A DNA stretch of 64,000 bases from Desulfurivibrio dismutans (GTDB lineage: Bacteria > Desulfobacterota > Desulfobulbia > Desulfobulbales > Desulfurivibrionaceae), in contig NZ_JARGDQ010000009.1 in NCBI RefSeq assembly GCF_029210385.1, positions 62,001 to 126,000 on the forward strand. The letters run 5' to 3'. Made by a program: the position numbers and the translations under genes. Positions within the stretch are counted from its first letter, which is position 1; each line of letters starts with the position of its first letter. Of this stretch, positions 29,949 through 39,012 are shown one piece after another. The notes beneath the pieces were generated by a model. The model ran no database searches and was not told the DNA's origin. It saw only the letters and a list, made by a program, of their open reading frames with translations.

Positions 29949-29950
29949 AC

Positions 29951-30059
29951 GGTAAACGAACGCTGGCACCGCATCTTGCGGCGATCATCCCGACTTGCGT
30001 ACTGATGTACGCGGCGCCGGGCTGCTTGCCGCAACCTGCGGCACCAGCGCTCGTTTACC
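29951..30059 (-). repeat. Palindromic repeat family, copy B (inverted)
   Basis: Opposite orientation to copy A. Outer arms GGTAAACGAACGCTGG and CCAGCGCTCGTTTACC pair with one mismatch. The core GCGTAC-TGAT-GTACGC is shared. It starts 2 bases after the cytochrome stop. A terminator follows at 30114. Confidence 0.85.
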
Positions 30060-30113
30060 GGTCCTGGCCAGGGCGTGTGTTGATGGTTTGAACGTGCTCT
30101 GGTCGCACCGAAT

Positions 30114-30152
30114 AAAAAAGGCCCCCGGGTTTCCCGGTGGGCCTTTTTGTTT
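30114..30152 (+). terminator. Bidirectional rho-independent terminator
   Basis: AAAAAGGCCC and GGGCCTTTTT with CCGGG/CCCGG inside and a TTT loop. The T-run on either strand lets it end both the rightward cytochrome transcript and the leftward activase transcript. Confidence 0.93.
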
Positions 30153-30243
30153 TGATGTGATCGTGAACGGGCTTGGGTAGCCGGGGGCAGATTTAAATCA
30201 GCCCCCGGCGCGCCAAGGCTTAGCCGTAAGGTGCCGTGGGTGA

Positions 30244-30352
30244 GGTAAACGGACGATAGTGCCGCAGGTTGCGGCAAGCGCCCCGGCGCCGCGTACTCCA
30301 GTACGCAAGCCGGGGCGATCGCCGCAAGATGCGGTGCTAGCGTCCGTTTACC
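30244..30352 (+). repeat. Palindromic repeat family, copy C
   Basis: Outer arms GGTAAACGGACG and CGTCCGTTTACC pair; the core is GCGTAC-TCCA-GTACGC. The right arm encodes the last residues (VNGR) and the TAG stop of the activase gene on the minus strand. Copies B and C face each other across the terminator. Confidence 0.88.
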
Positions 30353-33300
30353 AGGTCTGCGTGGATTCTTCGGGCCTGTAGGGCGAAGGCCTCCAGGCGG
30401 GCTTCGATGATCTGGGGGAAGGCGTTGCCGTCGGTTTCCAGGGCCAGGAAGGGCAGTTTGCGCTCCTTCTCCTTGTTGAGCAGGGCCGGCATGTGCCGAT
30501 GGCCCTCCGCCTCCCAGACCAGCCGCTTTTCGCCGCTGGTGAACTTTTCATTCAAAATCGATTCCGCCAGCCGGGTGGGCATGCAGCCAAACGGGCCGAT
30601 GGAGATGATGCCGCAGGAGGGGTGCAGGATCTCGTGCAGGGCCGCCCCCACCGTCAGGATCGCCTCGCCGGCAAGCTCGGGGGCGATGTGCCGGCGGCCG
30701 GCGTTGATCAGCGGTTCCACCTCCACCTTTTCCTCGTAGTGAAAGAGCCCGCAGGGGGCCAGCAGCCGGCGGATCTTGGCGTCGAAATAGCGCTTGACCC
30801 AGTAGCGGGTCCACCAGGGGAAGTCCGGCTTGCCTTCGATGCGGTTTTTCACCAGCCAGTCGCAGTACTTGATCCACTCCGAAACCTGTGAAGTGCGGAC
30901 GATAAAGCCCTCCGCCGCCAGTCGTTCGACTAAGCGCTGCAGCGAGATGGGGTCGTGGCGCACGTAGATCTCGCCCACCAGGGAGAGTTTGGGGATCTGC
31001 GCGTGCGGGGTGTGCAACTCTATTTTACCCAGTTCCCGGGCCGTGGCCTTGAGCTGCCGGGCGATGGTCGGCCAGCGGTCGGCAATAACCTTTTCCAGCT
31101 TCTCTTGCTCCCGCCAGAAGATGGCTTCCGCCGCTTCCTTGTCCTTGGCCCCGGCCTGGATGGTGGACCAGATTTCATTGAGCAGATCACCGATGATAAT
31201 GGCCCGCCAGGCCGCCAGGGTGAACTTGTTACCCAGGCCGCCGTAGCTGTTGGTGGAGGTCAGCGACATCACCGCCGCGTCGGTAATACGGTGGCGGACG
31301 ATGGTGCGATGGGAAAAGACGTGGTACTGGCCGAAGCGGCAGGGGCCGTCGGTGGTGGCCATGAAATAGGCGGTGATCTCGCCCTTGGGCCGCCGCTGCT
31401 GCAGATACTGCAGCATGGTGCCAACGGTGGTCTGCAGGGGCAGGCACTCCTTGCAGGAGGAGTTGCCCCGGCCCAGTTTCAGGGCCTCTTCATCGGCCGG
31501 CGGCAGGGCCTCGGCCCTGATCCCGCGCCGCCCAAAGGCCGCCGCCACCAGGCTGGTGCCAAAGGGCCCCATGGCCGGTACCAGCACTTTGACCCGAGGG
31601 TCGGTCATCGGCACCCAGGAGCCGTCGGCCAGCCGGATGCCCAGCTCATCGCCGCGCATTTCGGTGACTGCCGGTTTAAATTCCGACTTGCCAATCGCTG
31701 CGGTTAAATCGTTGGCTTCGCTGTTGTCGCCTGACGGTGCAGATGAATCCGGCTGCCCGGCGCTAAGCTCCGTCGAGGGCCGAGTGGGTGGCTTCGGCGA
31801 CTTGGGTTCGGCTGCGCCCGCACTTTCGGCCTTGCTTTGAATCTGCCGATAATACCGTACGATATCCAAGAAGGCTTCGATCCGCGTTTCCAGCCCGGCG
31901 TCGGCGGTATGGCTGTCCAGTTCCAGGGTCAGGGAGGGCTTGCTGCCCATCATGTCGCGGAAGTAGGTGAGCAGAAAGGAGTCCGGCCCGCAGGAGAAAT
32001 TGGTGATATAGGTGCCGTACAGCTGGGGGTGGTTTTTCACGTACCGGGCCGCCTTCATGATCATCCGGCCCATGGCCCAGTACATGTTCATGTCCGCCCC
32101 CAGGGGCTCGTCCTCAAAGGGCAGCAGGTCGATGGGGATGACTCGGATGCCCCGGGAGGCGAACTTGGCGGGAATGCCCTTGTTGGCTTCCCGCACCAGG
32201 CTGTTGTAGGGGCGGCCGAAGAGCACCACCGCCGTGCTTTCCGGATCTTGTTCCAGCTCGGCCAGGGCTTGGCGGCCCATCTCCTTAAGGTCGTGGCGGC
32301 AGGATTCCTGGTCGGCGATGGCCGCCTGCAGGGCCGCTTCGGCCCGTTTGGGGTCGGCTCCCAGTTGCCGGGCCAGGTCTTTGAATACCGGCAGGTTGGC
32401 GGTAAATCCCTTGCTGAAATCAAACACCGGGCTGATGATCGGCTTCTTTTCGGCGGCCGGGAAGGTGGCGCGGAGGTAGTAGGGCTCGCCCTGGACGAAG
32501 GGGCAGACGCAAGAGGTGGTGGCGTCGTCGGTGATCTTGACCCCCCGGATATGGGGCAAGAACAGGTAGTCGGGGGACTTGGCCAGCAGGTCGCCAAAGA
32601 GGCCGTGGGCCAGCTCCACCGGGTAGCAGAAGGGGGCGTTGCGCTGGTCGATCCCGTTGGGGTCGACCCTTTCCGAGAGCACCGGTTTTAGGTTCAGCTC
32701 TTGAAAGAAGCGGTTGAAAAGCGGGAAGAAGGTGTTGATCAGGAATGAGCGGTTGATGCCCACCGTTTTTTGCTTGGTCGAGCTTTCAAGCTGGTTTTCG
32801 GGCTTAGGCTTTACCGGGAGGGTTCCGCCAAGTTGGTTCTCGGGCTTAGGCCTTCCCGGGGGGGTTCCGCGCCCCGGTTGACGCTCATTCTCGGCGGGCA
32901 TCCTGCCCGCCTCCGAGGCGCCGGCGGCCTCCTGCACGTCCATGTGCCCGGCCGCCGGCGAACCCGCGTCAACCGGGGCGCGGAACCCCTGGGGACCCTT
33001 GGGGGTTGTGGCCCGGGGAGTGTCCGTGGTGGTGGCCTGGGGGGCGTCCCGGAATACCCGGCGTTCTCTTTGTATCACCAGGTCCAGGCCGGTGCTGTCC
33101 ACCTTGCGGCGGTGGATGATGTTGTCGTAGCGGTTGCAGATGCCGCCGAAGGGGTAGCTCTTGCCGTTGATGTTGATCCGGGAGATCTCGCAGCCCCGGT
33201 CGCAATCCTTGCCGCCGCCGCACTTGAAGGGCTGGCCGTATTCCACCTCCCGCACCGCCAGTTCGTCGAGGTCGAATTTGTCCGGTTCCAGCAGGCCCTG

Positions 33301-35055
33301 TTCCAGGCGGCGTTCGGCCTCCAGGGCCACCCCGAAGGCGCCCATCAGGCCCGGATCGGGGGGGACCACCATCTCCTTGCCGGTCAGTGCCGCCATGGCC
33401 GCCGGCACCGCCTCGTTGTAGCAGACCCCGCCCTGGATGAAGACCTTGCGGCCCACCGGGCGGTTGCCCTTGACCCGGTTGGTGTAGTTCATGCAGATGG
33501 AGTAGACCAGGCCGGCGACGATATCCTCCAGCGGCACCCCTTCCTGGGCGGCGCCCTTGATGTCCGAGCCGATGAAGGCGGCGCACTGGTCGTTGAAGTT
33601 GGGGGGGCTGGTGGCCCGGTAGGCGGTTTGGCCGATTTCGGTAACACCGATGCCCAGGCTTTCCTTGGCCGCCTCCTCCAGGAAGGAGCCGGTGCCGGCG
33701 CTGCAGGCCTCGTTCATGGCGTAGTCCGAGGGCACGCCGTTGGTGATGTAGGTGTACTTGGCGTCCTGGCCGCCGATTTCAAAGATGGTGTCCACCTCCG
33801 GGTCGAAATGGACCGCCGCGGTGGCGTGGGCGATGATCTCGTTGATCACCCCCTCGCTTAAGGCGTGCAGGCCGGCGATCTGGCGGCCGGAGCCGGTGAC
33901 CCCAAGGGCTTCGATGATGATCGATTGGCGCAGCTCAGGTCCCAATTGCTCGGCCAGCGAGGCGTAAACCCGGCGGGAGGCGTCGATGGGATCGCCGTCG
34001 GTGCGCAGGTAATCGGCGGCTAAAATGGCCTTGTCGGCTCGCCGCATGATCACCCCCTTGGTGGTGGTGGAACCCACGTCCAGGCCCAGGATGCAGCGAT
34101 CGCCGGCCGCCGCCTGGCCCCGGGCGGAGGGCTTGAAGTCCACCAGGTGGGTGAATTCGGTGAGGGGCTGGTGGTGGGAAAAGCTGCCGCGTTGGTTGCT
34201 GAACACCTGCTCCGGCGCCGGTAGCGGCCGGGTTTCATGCTCCAGCGCCCACAGGGCCGCCCCCAGCGCTTCCATGGCATCGGGGGGGACATCTGGGGGG
34301 ACATCGGGGGGAACATCAGTGGAAACATCGGGGTTGCCATCGGTGCCGCCGGGAATGGCCAGGTCGGCGATCTCCTGGCGCAGGTAGTGGACCATGGAGC
34401 GGTTGGCGGCGCAGCCGCCGATGAGCAGCACCTGGTCCGAGGGCATTTTTTTCAGCAGCTCAAGGATTTTGCCGGCCATCATCCGGCTCAGGCCCGCCAC
34501 CACCTGGTTCTTGGGAATGCCCTTGTTCAGGGCGTGGGTGCAGTCGCTTTTACAGAACACCGAGCAGCGGCCGGAAACCTGGTAGCGTTTCTCCGGCATC
34601 TCCATGGCCTCGACGTCTTCCAGGCTCAGCGACATGCGGCCCAACTGCTGCAGCAGAAACTCGCCGGTGCCGGAGGCGCATTTGTTGCCGCTCTGGATAT
34701 GCTGAATCCGCCCCTCGTCGTCCAGGCGGTAGACCATGAAGCTCTCGCCGCCGGCGGAAACCACGGTGCGGTAGGGATGATCGGCGGGCAGTACGAACCG
34801 GCAGGCCAGTTCCACCGCCTCGGGTTCGGGAATGGTGGAAAGTGCCAGGTGGTGGCGGAACTTACGACCGGTGGCCGCCACCTTCAAGCCGTCCGGCCGG
34901 CCGAACTCCGCCAGCATCTCGGCCAGAACCCGGCGCGGATTACCCTCGTGGGAGCGCTTGCGTCGCAGGCTGATCTGTGCCTTCTCGCCCTTGTCCCGGG
35001 TCAGGCCTACCATGGTAATGGTGGAGGCCCCCAGGCAAATACCCAGTGCTTGCAT
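30337..35055 (-). CDS. Giant acyl-CoA dehydratase activase (BadF/BcrA-type tandem ATPase plus HgdB-like region)
   Basis: 1572 aa from ATG 35055 (GTGAGGT upstream). Two ASKHA ATPase domains of the 2-hydroxyacyl-CoA dehydratase activator family: the first (about 1-245) has a degenerate phosphate loop (LGICLGASTIT), the second has intact DVGSTTTKG (about 325). Cluster-ligand Cys occur in CASGTGEFL and in CSAGTGSF. A DUF2229-like region and an HgdB-like C-terminal half follow (FGRPYNSLV, NFSCGPDSF, GRGNSSCKECLP, TTDGPCRFGQY). Two low-complexity linkers contain repeats (PPDVPPDVPPD; PKPENQL). The family uses ATP to drive low-potential electron transfer. The stop codon is in repeat copy C. Confidence 0.88.
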   Translation of the reverse strand: MQALGICLGASTITMVGLTRDKGEKAQISLRRKRSHEGNPRRVLAEMLAEFGRPDGLKVAATGRKFRHHLALSTIPEPEAVELACRFVLPADHPYRTVVSAGGESFMVYRLDDEGRIQHIQSGNKCASGTGEFLLQQLGRMSLSLEDVEAMEMPEKRYQVSGRCSVFCKSDCTHALNKGIPKNQVVAGLSRMMAGKILELLKKMPSDQVLLIGGCAANRSMVHYLRQEIADLAIPGGTDGNPDVSTDVPPDVPPDVPPDAMEALGAALWALEHETRPLPAPEQVFSNQRGSFSHHQPLTEFTHLVDFKPSARGQAAAGDRCILGLDVGSTTTKGVIMRRADKAILAADYLRTDGDPIDASRRVYASLAEQLGPELRQSIIIEALGVTGSGRQIAGLHALSEGVINEIIAHATAAVHFDPEVDTIFEIGGQDAKYTYITNGVPSDYAMNEACSAGTGSFLEEAAKESLGIGVTEIGQTAYRATSPPNFNDQCAAFIGSDIKGAAQEGVPLEDIVAGLVYSICMNYTNRVKGNRPVGRKVFIQGGVCYNEAVPAAMAALTGKEMVVPPDPGLMGAFGVALEAERRLEQGLLEPDKFDLDELAVREVEYGQPFKCGGGKDCDRGCEISRININGKSYPFGGICNRYDNIIHRRKVDSTGLDLVIQRERRVFRDAPQATTTDTPRATTPKGPQGFRAPVDAGSPAAGHMDVQEAAGASEAGRMPAENERQPGRGTPPGRPKPENQLGGTLPVKPKPENQLESSTKQKTVGINRSFLINTFFPLFNRFFQELNLKPVLSERVDPNGIDQRNAPFCYPVELAHGLFGDLLAKSPDYLFLPHIRGVKITDDATTSCVCPFVQGEPYYLRATFPAAEKKPIISPVFDFSKGFTANLPVFKDLARQLGADPKRAEAALQAAIADQESCRHDLKEMGRQALAELEQDPESTAVVLFGRPYNSLVREANKGIPAKFASRGIRVIPIDLLPFEDEPLGADMNMYWAMGRMIMKAARYVKNHPQLYGTYITNFSCGPDSFLLTYFRDMMGSKPSLTLELDSHTADAGLETRIEAFLDIVRYYRQIQSKAESAGAAEPKSPKPPTRPSTELSAGQPDSSAPSGDNSEANDLTAAIGKSEFKPAVTEMRGDELGIRLADGSWVPMTDPRVKVLVPAMGPFGTSLVAAAFGRRGIRAEALPPADEEALKLGRGNSSCKECLPLQTTVGTMLQYLQQRRPKGEITAYFMATTDGPCRFGQYHVFSHRTIVRHRITDAAVMSLTSTNSYGGLGNKFTLAAWRAIIIGDLLNEIWSTIQAGAKDKEAAEAIFWREQEKLEKVIADRWPTIARQLKATARELGKIELHTPHAQIPKLSLVGEIYVRHDPISLQRLVERLAAEGFIVRTSQVSEWIKYCDWLVKNRIEGKPDFPWWTRYWVKRYFDAKIRRLLAPCGLFHYEEKVEVEPLINAGRRHIAPELAGEAILTVGAALHEILHPSCGIISIGPFGCMPTRLAESILNEKFTSGEKRLVWEAEGHRHMPALLNKEKERKLPFLALETDGNAFPQIIEARLEAFALQARRIHADLVNGR
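32790..32880. repeat. Tandem 42-bp-type repeat in activase linker
   Basis: Two imperfect tandem units (each containing TGGTT, TCGGGCTTAGGC and GGGTTCCGC) encode the repeated KPKPENQL/RPKPENQL linker of the activase. Confidence 0.6.
34280..34328. repeat. Short tandem repeat in activase linker
   Basis: Near-perfect 12-base units (GGGGGGACATCT-like) repeat about four times and encode the PPDVPPDVPPDVSTDV linker after the first ATPase domain. Candidate site for length variation. Confidence 0.7.
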
Positions 35056-35415
35056 GTCTACCTCACAAAACACGTATTGAATCGGCTAAATAAATAAATG
35101 CAGCGACAGGCCTGGCCGAGGCTGGCGCATTTAATCGCAAAACCCGTATAATAATAGATTCGATGAAATCATGCTTCCGCTTTTCTTGTTTTTGATTTTT
35201 CTTTACCGAGAGGGGTAGCGTGTGGCACAATGTGTTACCCGCGGCTTGGGTTCCGAGTTGGCGGTCTTTTTTTGTTGACATCTTCTTTACCGGTCCGTTA
35301 TAGGTTACAGACCCTTGCTAGATTCGGGGGAACATCTTCTGTTTACCCGACGTGTTTTAGATGGTGAGCAACGGTAATTTCCTAATCACCCAAAACCCCA
35401 AAAAGGAGAGCAATC
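35056..35415. other. Divergent promoter region between activase and sulfur relay operon
   Basis: 360 bases with no gene that I would call. The rightward promoter at 35275-35304 serves the tusA operon. The leftward side is AT-rich near 35080-35170 but shows no clear promoter match. Confidence 0.5.
35275..35304 (+). promoter_or_regulatory. Sigma-70 promoter of the tusA-dsrE operon
   Basis: Perfect TTGACA at 35275-35280, 18 bases, then TATAGG. The leader to ATG 35416 is about 105 bases. Confidence 0.6.
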
Positions 35416-35658
35416 ATGGACGTCAACAGCATTACTCCCGACCAGACCCTGGACACCAAAGGACTTAGCTGCCCCATGCCGCTGCTGAAGACCAAGAAAG
35501 CCGTCGGCCAGCTTGGTTCCGGCCAGATCCTCGAAGTACAGGGCACCGATCCCGGTTCCAAGAACGATATGCCCGCCTGGTGTGAGCGGGAAGGCCATGA
35601 GTTCCTGGGCATCAAAGACGGCGACGGCTTCTTCTCGGTATTTCTGAAAAAGGCCTGA
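35416..35658 (+). CDS. tusA: TusA/SirA-family sulfur carrier
   Basis: 80 aa. The persulfide-carrying Cys lies in the family signature GLSCPMPLLKTKKAV (about 16-30), followed by LEVQGTDPGS and a C-terminal strand. TusA proteins pass sulfane sulfur between sulfurtransferases and, in sulfur-metabolising bacteria, to Dsr proteins. An AAAAAGGAG site precedes the ATG. It is first in an operon with two DsrE-like proteins and a 57-residue protein. Confidence 0.95.
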   Translation: MDVNSITPDQTLDTKGLSCPMPLLKTKKAVGQLGSGQILEVQGTDPGSKNDMPAWCEREGHEFLGIKDGDGFFSVFLKKA

Positions 35659-35773
35659 TTGTCTTCGCCTTGAAAACAAGGGTAAATGTCCGGCCGGTCA
35701 CGGGGGCTCTGCTTCGTAGTCGTGGCAACGGCCGGGTCGTATTTTGTGTAAATGAATCGCGATGGAGGACAGC

Positions 35774-36088
35774 ATGGCGAACAGTTTAGGTATTTTTGTT
35801 ACCAACCCCGACAGCGTGCAGCATATCGTAGGGGTTACCAAGGCCGCCAAGGCCAAGGGCATCAAGGTAAAACTATTTTTTACCTGGAGCGGCACCAAGC
35901 TGACCAAGGATCCTGCCTGGTCCGAACTGGTGAAACTGGCCGACGATGTTTCGATCTGCGCCGACAGCTACAAGAAGATGGGCTTCAACGTTGAAGACGT
36001 TCCCGAAGGGCTGACCACCGAGAAGATGGCCACCCAGGCTCAGCACGGCGACATCATCGAAAACTACGATCGCTACATGACACTGTAG
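35774..36088 (+). CDS. DsrE-family protein 1
   Basis: 104 aa from ATG 35774, behind GGAGG. DsrE/TusD-like fold: LGIFVTNPDSVQHIVGVTKAAKAKGIKVKLFF is split here by the core strand pattern, followed by a Cys in VSICADSYKKMG (about residue 65), the likely persulfide acceptor position. It is separated by 115 bases from tusA, with a possible second ribosome site and no terminator. Probable partner of TusA in sulfur relay. Confidence 0.85.
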   Translation: MANSLGIFVTNPDSVQHIVGVTKAAKAKGIKVKLFFTWSGTKLTKDPAWSELVKLADDVSICADSYKKMGFNVEDVPEGLTTEKMATQAQHGDIIENYDRYMTL

Positions 36089-36105
36089 GACAGGGAGGTA
36101 ACAGC

Positions 36106-36402
36106 ATGTCTAAAAAATTATTTTTTATGTACAAAAACGCGGATTACGTCGTGGACGGCATGCGCTCCGCCCTCGGCCAGGCCGTGGAGAACAACTACGC
36201 TTTCGGCGCGGTGATGACCGATATGCCGGCGCTGGACGAGCACAATAAGGAAAACGTGGACTGGATCCGGGACATGGAGGGTGAGATTTATTCCACCGTT
36301 CCCTCGGTTTGCGAGCAAAACGAGCTGACTCCCATCACCCTGGAAGAGCTGGGGCAAAAGTTGCGTGAGATGGAGTATATCATTCCCTACGGTGTTAAGT
36401 AA
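36106..36402 (+). CDS. DsrE/DsrF-like protein 2
   Basis: 98 aa. It opens KKLFFMYKNADYVVDGMRSA, a DsrE-superfamily first strand and helix, with a single Cys in VPSVCEQNEL (about 66) that could carry sulfur. It lies 17 bases after the first DsrE gene, so it is cotranscribed. It resembles the F/TusC partner by position. The family assignment is moderately supported. Confidence 0.75.
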   Translation: MSKKLFFMYKNADYVVDGMRSALGQAVENNYAFGAVMTDMPALDEHNKENVDWIRDMEGEIYSTVPSVCEQNELTPITLEELGQKLREMEYIIPYGVK

Positions 36403-36431
36403 CCAGAGACCAACAAGCACAGGAGTAGATT

Positions 36432-36605
36432 ATGAAAATCCTGCATGTATATCGTTCAGAGCCGGATTCCGACACCAAGAAACTGGTGGAGATTGTTTCC
36501 GAAGGCCGCGAGGCCGCTGAGTTTAAACTCCACGAAGGCCAGGTTGATTACGACAAGCTGGTGGACATGGTGATGGACGCCGACCAGTCAATCTGCTGGT
36601 GGTAG
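36432..36605 (+). CDS. 57-residue protein at the end of the sulfur relay operon (TusB/DsrH-like by position)
   Basis: ATG 36432 behind AGGAGTAG, 29 bases after the DsrE-like gene 2. It begins MKILHVYRSEPD and ends DADQSICWW, so the single Cys is three residues from the C terminus. TusB/DsrH proteins also have a short fold and a conserved C-terminal Cys followed by aromatic residues, but are about 95 aa long. This one is shorter and could be a reduced equivalent. It was too short for routine gene calling. A truncated palindromic repeat begins 16 bases downstream. Confidence 0.7.
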   Translation: MKILHVYRSEPDSDTKKLVEIVSEGREAAEFKLHEGQVDYDKLVDMVMDADQSICWW

Positions 36606-36620
36606 AAAACGTTCAGCCGT

Positions 36621-36690
36621 ACTGCCGAAAGCGGCGACCGGCCCGGCTTGCGTACTGAGAGGTACGCGGCGCCGGGCCGCTTCTTTTCTG
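36621..36690 (-). repeat. Palindromic repeat family, copy D (truncated), terminator-like
   Basis: It contains one degenerate inner hairpin and the core GGCTTGCGTAC-TGAGAG-GTACGCGGCGCC, and is truncated on the right, where GGCCCGGC/GCCGGGCC form a strong stem followed by TTCTTTT. It probably terminates the sulfur relay operon. Confidence 0.7.
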
Positions 36691-36707
36691 ACCCCTTTTA
36701 ACTTCTG

Positions 36708-37844
36708 GTGGCCCGTTTGAGTTCTTCTGCCGCCCCTTTTCTCTCGGTTATCGTGCCCAACTATAATGGGGCCGCCACCATTGGCGCTTGTCTGGAGGCT
36801 TTTTCGGCTTCAGACCACGCCGTCTTTGAGGTGATCGTGGTGGACGATGGCTCCACCGACGGGTCCGTGGAGTTGATCCGCGCCTTTATCAAGGGGCGCG
36901 GGGGGGCGGCTTTTCCCTGCCGGCTGGTGCAACTCAAAAACCGACGCGGTGCCTCGGCGGCCCGTAATGCCGGGGCGGCCAAGGCCGCGGGGGATTACCT
37001 GTTCTTCATCGATTCTGATTGCCTGGTCTTGCCGGAAACCCTCAGCGCGGTGGCACAGGCTGTCGAGGAGCACGGAGCCGGGACGGTGGTGGGCGGCACC
37101 TATACCCTCCGGGCTTATGATCCCGGTTTTTTCAGTCATTTTCAGTCGACATTCATCCACCATTTCGAGACCAAGCGCCTGCATGATCCCGATTACATCG
37201 CCAGCCACGCCATGCTGATTGCCGCCGACGTCTTCAAGACCGCCGGCGGTTTTCCCGAGTCCTTCATGCCCATCATCGAGGACGTGGAGTTCAGCCACCG
37301 GTTGCGCCGCCACGGTTTTGCGCTGCGCATGGACCCGCGCATCCTGGTGCGGCATGTTTTCAACTACGACTTGCGCCGGTCATGGCAAAACGCCTGGCGT
37401 AAATCCCGTTACTGGACCACCTATTCTTTGGGCAACCGTGATCTGTTGGCCGATTCCGGCACCGCCTCCCGGGAGTTGAAAATCAACGTGGTTGCCTGGG
37501 CGGTCAGCGCGGTGCTGTTGCTGTTGGGGCTGGTGCTGCTGCTCACGGGGCCGGAGACGGCGGCCCTGGCCGGCGAGGCGGTCGGTGGCGCGGGGGCGGG
37601 CGGTAACGGTGATCCGGCAGCGGCCGGCGCTTCGCCTTGGGCCCTGTGGCTTACTGTCCTGGTGGTGCAGGCGGCCAACTGGCTGGAGCAGCGGCCGCTG
37701 CTGGCCGCTTTCGGCCGGGCCGGCGGGTCGGGGTTCGCCCTGGCCGCCGGGCTTTATTACACCCTGCTCTATCCCCTGCCGGTGGGTCTGGGGGCGCTGC
37801 GGGGGATGCTCGGCTATCTGGCGGGGGAAGGCGATGGTCGCTGA
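36708..37844 (+). CDS. Family 2 glycosyltransferase with C-terminal membrane segments
   Basis: 378 aa from GTG 36708. The GT-A/GT2 catalytic domain has VIVPNYNGAATI (about 13), VVDDGSTDGS (about 44-53), the DxD-like DSDCLV (about 103) and the ED base region IIEDVEFSHRL. Two C-terminal hydrophobic segments (about 262-283 and 345-365) suggest membrane association, with a Gly-rich loop between. It acts on lipid-linked or surface glycan substrates (family knowledge). It overlaps the radical SAM gene by 11 bases. Confidence 0.9.
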   Translation: MARLSSSAAPFLSVIVPNYNGAATIGACLEAFSASDHAVFEVIVVDDGSTDGSVELIRAFIKGRGGAAFPCRLVQLKNRRGASAARNAGAAKAAGDYLFFIDSDCLVLPETLSAVAQAVEEHGAGTVVGGTYTLRAYDPGFFSHFQSTFIHHFETKRLHDPDYIASHAMLIAADVFKTAGGFPESFMPIIEDVEFSHRLRRHGFALRMDPRILVRHVFNYDLRRSWQNAWRKSRYWTTYSLGNRDLLADSGTASRELKINVVAWAVSAVLLLLGLVLLLTGPETAALAGEAVGGAGAGGNGDPAAAGASPWALWLTVLVVQAANWLEQRPLLAAFGRAGGSGFALAAGLYYTLLYPLPVGLGALRGMLGYLAGEGDGR

Positions 37845-38958
37845 AGGGCGGGGCGCCGCCCCGAGGCGCTATTCCCCCCTGCGGCACTTGGGCGGTATTT
37901 TTTCCAAGCAAGCCCCCCTGCACTTGACCGTCTTTCTTACCCGTCGCTGCAACCAGCGCTGTTCATTTTGTTTTTACCTGGCCGCCGACACCCCCCCGGC
38001 CGACCGGGGAGCTGGCGAGTTGTCCTTGGCGGAGCTGGAAAAAATCGCCGCCTCCAGCCCGCCGTTGCTCTGGCTGGCCTTTTCCGGCGGCGAGATCTTT
38101 TTGCGCGACGACCTGGTGGCCGTCACCGAGGCCTTTTACCGCCACACCCGGCCGGCGATTATCCTGCTGCCCAGCAATGGCCTGGATACCGGGCGAATTA
38201 CGGCGGCGGTGCGTGAAATTCTCCAGCGCTGTCCCCGCTCCACGGTGGTGGTCAAGCTCTCTTTGGACGGGCCGCCGGCGGTGCATGACGCCCTGCGGGG
38301 GGTGGGCGGCAGCCACGCCGCCTGCCTGCGCACCGCCGCCGAGCTGGGGGAAATGCAAGGGCGGTGGACTAATTTTGAATTGGGAATCAATTCGGTGTTC
38401 TGTCCCGCCACCCAGGATAGCATGCTGGAGACGGTGGATTTTGTCGCCGGCCTGCCGCATATCCACACCCACACCATCTCGCTGGCCCGTGGTGACCTGG
38501 CCGATAAAAGCCAGTTGACGGCGGACCTGGAAAAATACCGCCGAGCCTGCGAGTACCTGGAAAAAAAACTCAAAAATCGCCAGGCCGCCACCTACCGTTT
38601 CGGCGGCGCCCGGCTCAAGGCGGCCCAGGATATCCTCCAGCGCCGTTATATCCTGGCCACCGCCCGGCAGCAGAGGGCGCAACTGCCCTGCTACGCCGGG
38701 CGGCTCAACCTGGTGGTGGCCGACGACGGTGAGGTTTATCCGTGCGAGGATTTCCGCCCGGCCATGCGGCTGGGCAATATCCGGGAGCATGATGGCGATC
38801 TGCCAAAGCTGCTCCACAGCCCCCGGGCCCGGGAGGTGGTGGCGGCCATCCGCCGCGACGGCTGCTGGTGCACCCACGAATGCTACATGATGACCAACAT
38901 CCTCTTCAATCCCGCCACCTATCCGGCCCTGCTGAAAGAATACGTTCAGCTCCGGTAA
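37834..38958 (+). CDS. Radical SAM protein with SPASM-like C-terminal cysteines
   Basis: 374 aa from ATG 37834. Radical SAM motif CNQRCSFC (about 46-53), then FSGGEIFLR and LSLDGPPAVHD. C-terminal Cys residues (CYAGRLNLVV, YPCEDF, CWCTHEC) resemble a SPASM/Twitch auxiliary cluster region. It overlaps the glycosyltransferase gene by 11 bases, so the two are translated together. Substrate unknown: peptide or glycan modification is possible. The stop TAA lies in a GGTAAACG stretch like the outer arm of the palindromic repeats. Confidence 0.85.
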   Translation: MVAEGRGAAPRRYSPLRHLGGIFSKQAPLHLTVFLTRRCNQRCSFCFYLAADTPPADRGAGELSLAELEKIAASSPPLLWLAFSGGEIFLRDDLVAVTEAFYRHTRPAIILLPSNGLDTGRITAAVREILQRCPRSTVVVKLSLDGPPAVHDALRGVGGSHAACLRTAAELGEMQGRWTNFELGINSVFCPATQDSMLETVDFVAGLPHIHTHTISLARGDLADKSQLTADLEKYRRACEYLEKKLKNRQAATYRFGGARLKAAQDILQRRYILATARQQRAQLPCYAGRLNLVVADDGEVYPCEDFRPAMRLGNIREHDGDLPKLLHSPRAREVVAAIRRDGCWCTHECYMMTNILFNPATYPALLKEYVQLR

Positions 38959-39012
38959 ACGTTCAGCCAGTTAAATCAGCACTTTGTTGGCTTTGGTGAA
39001 GAGTTGTCCACT

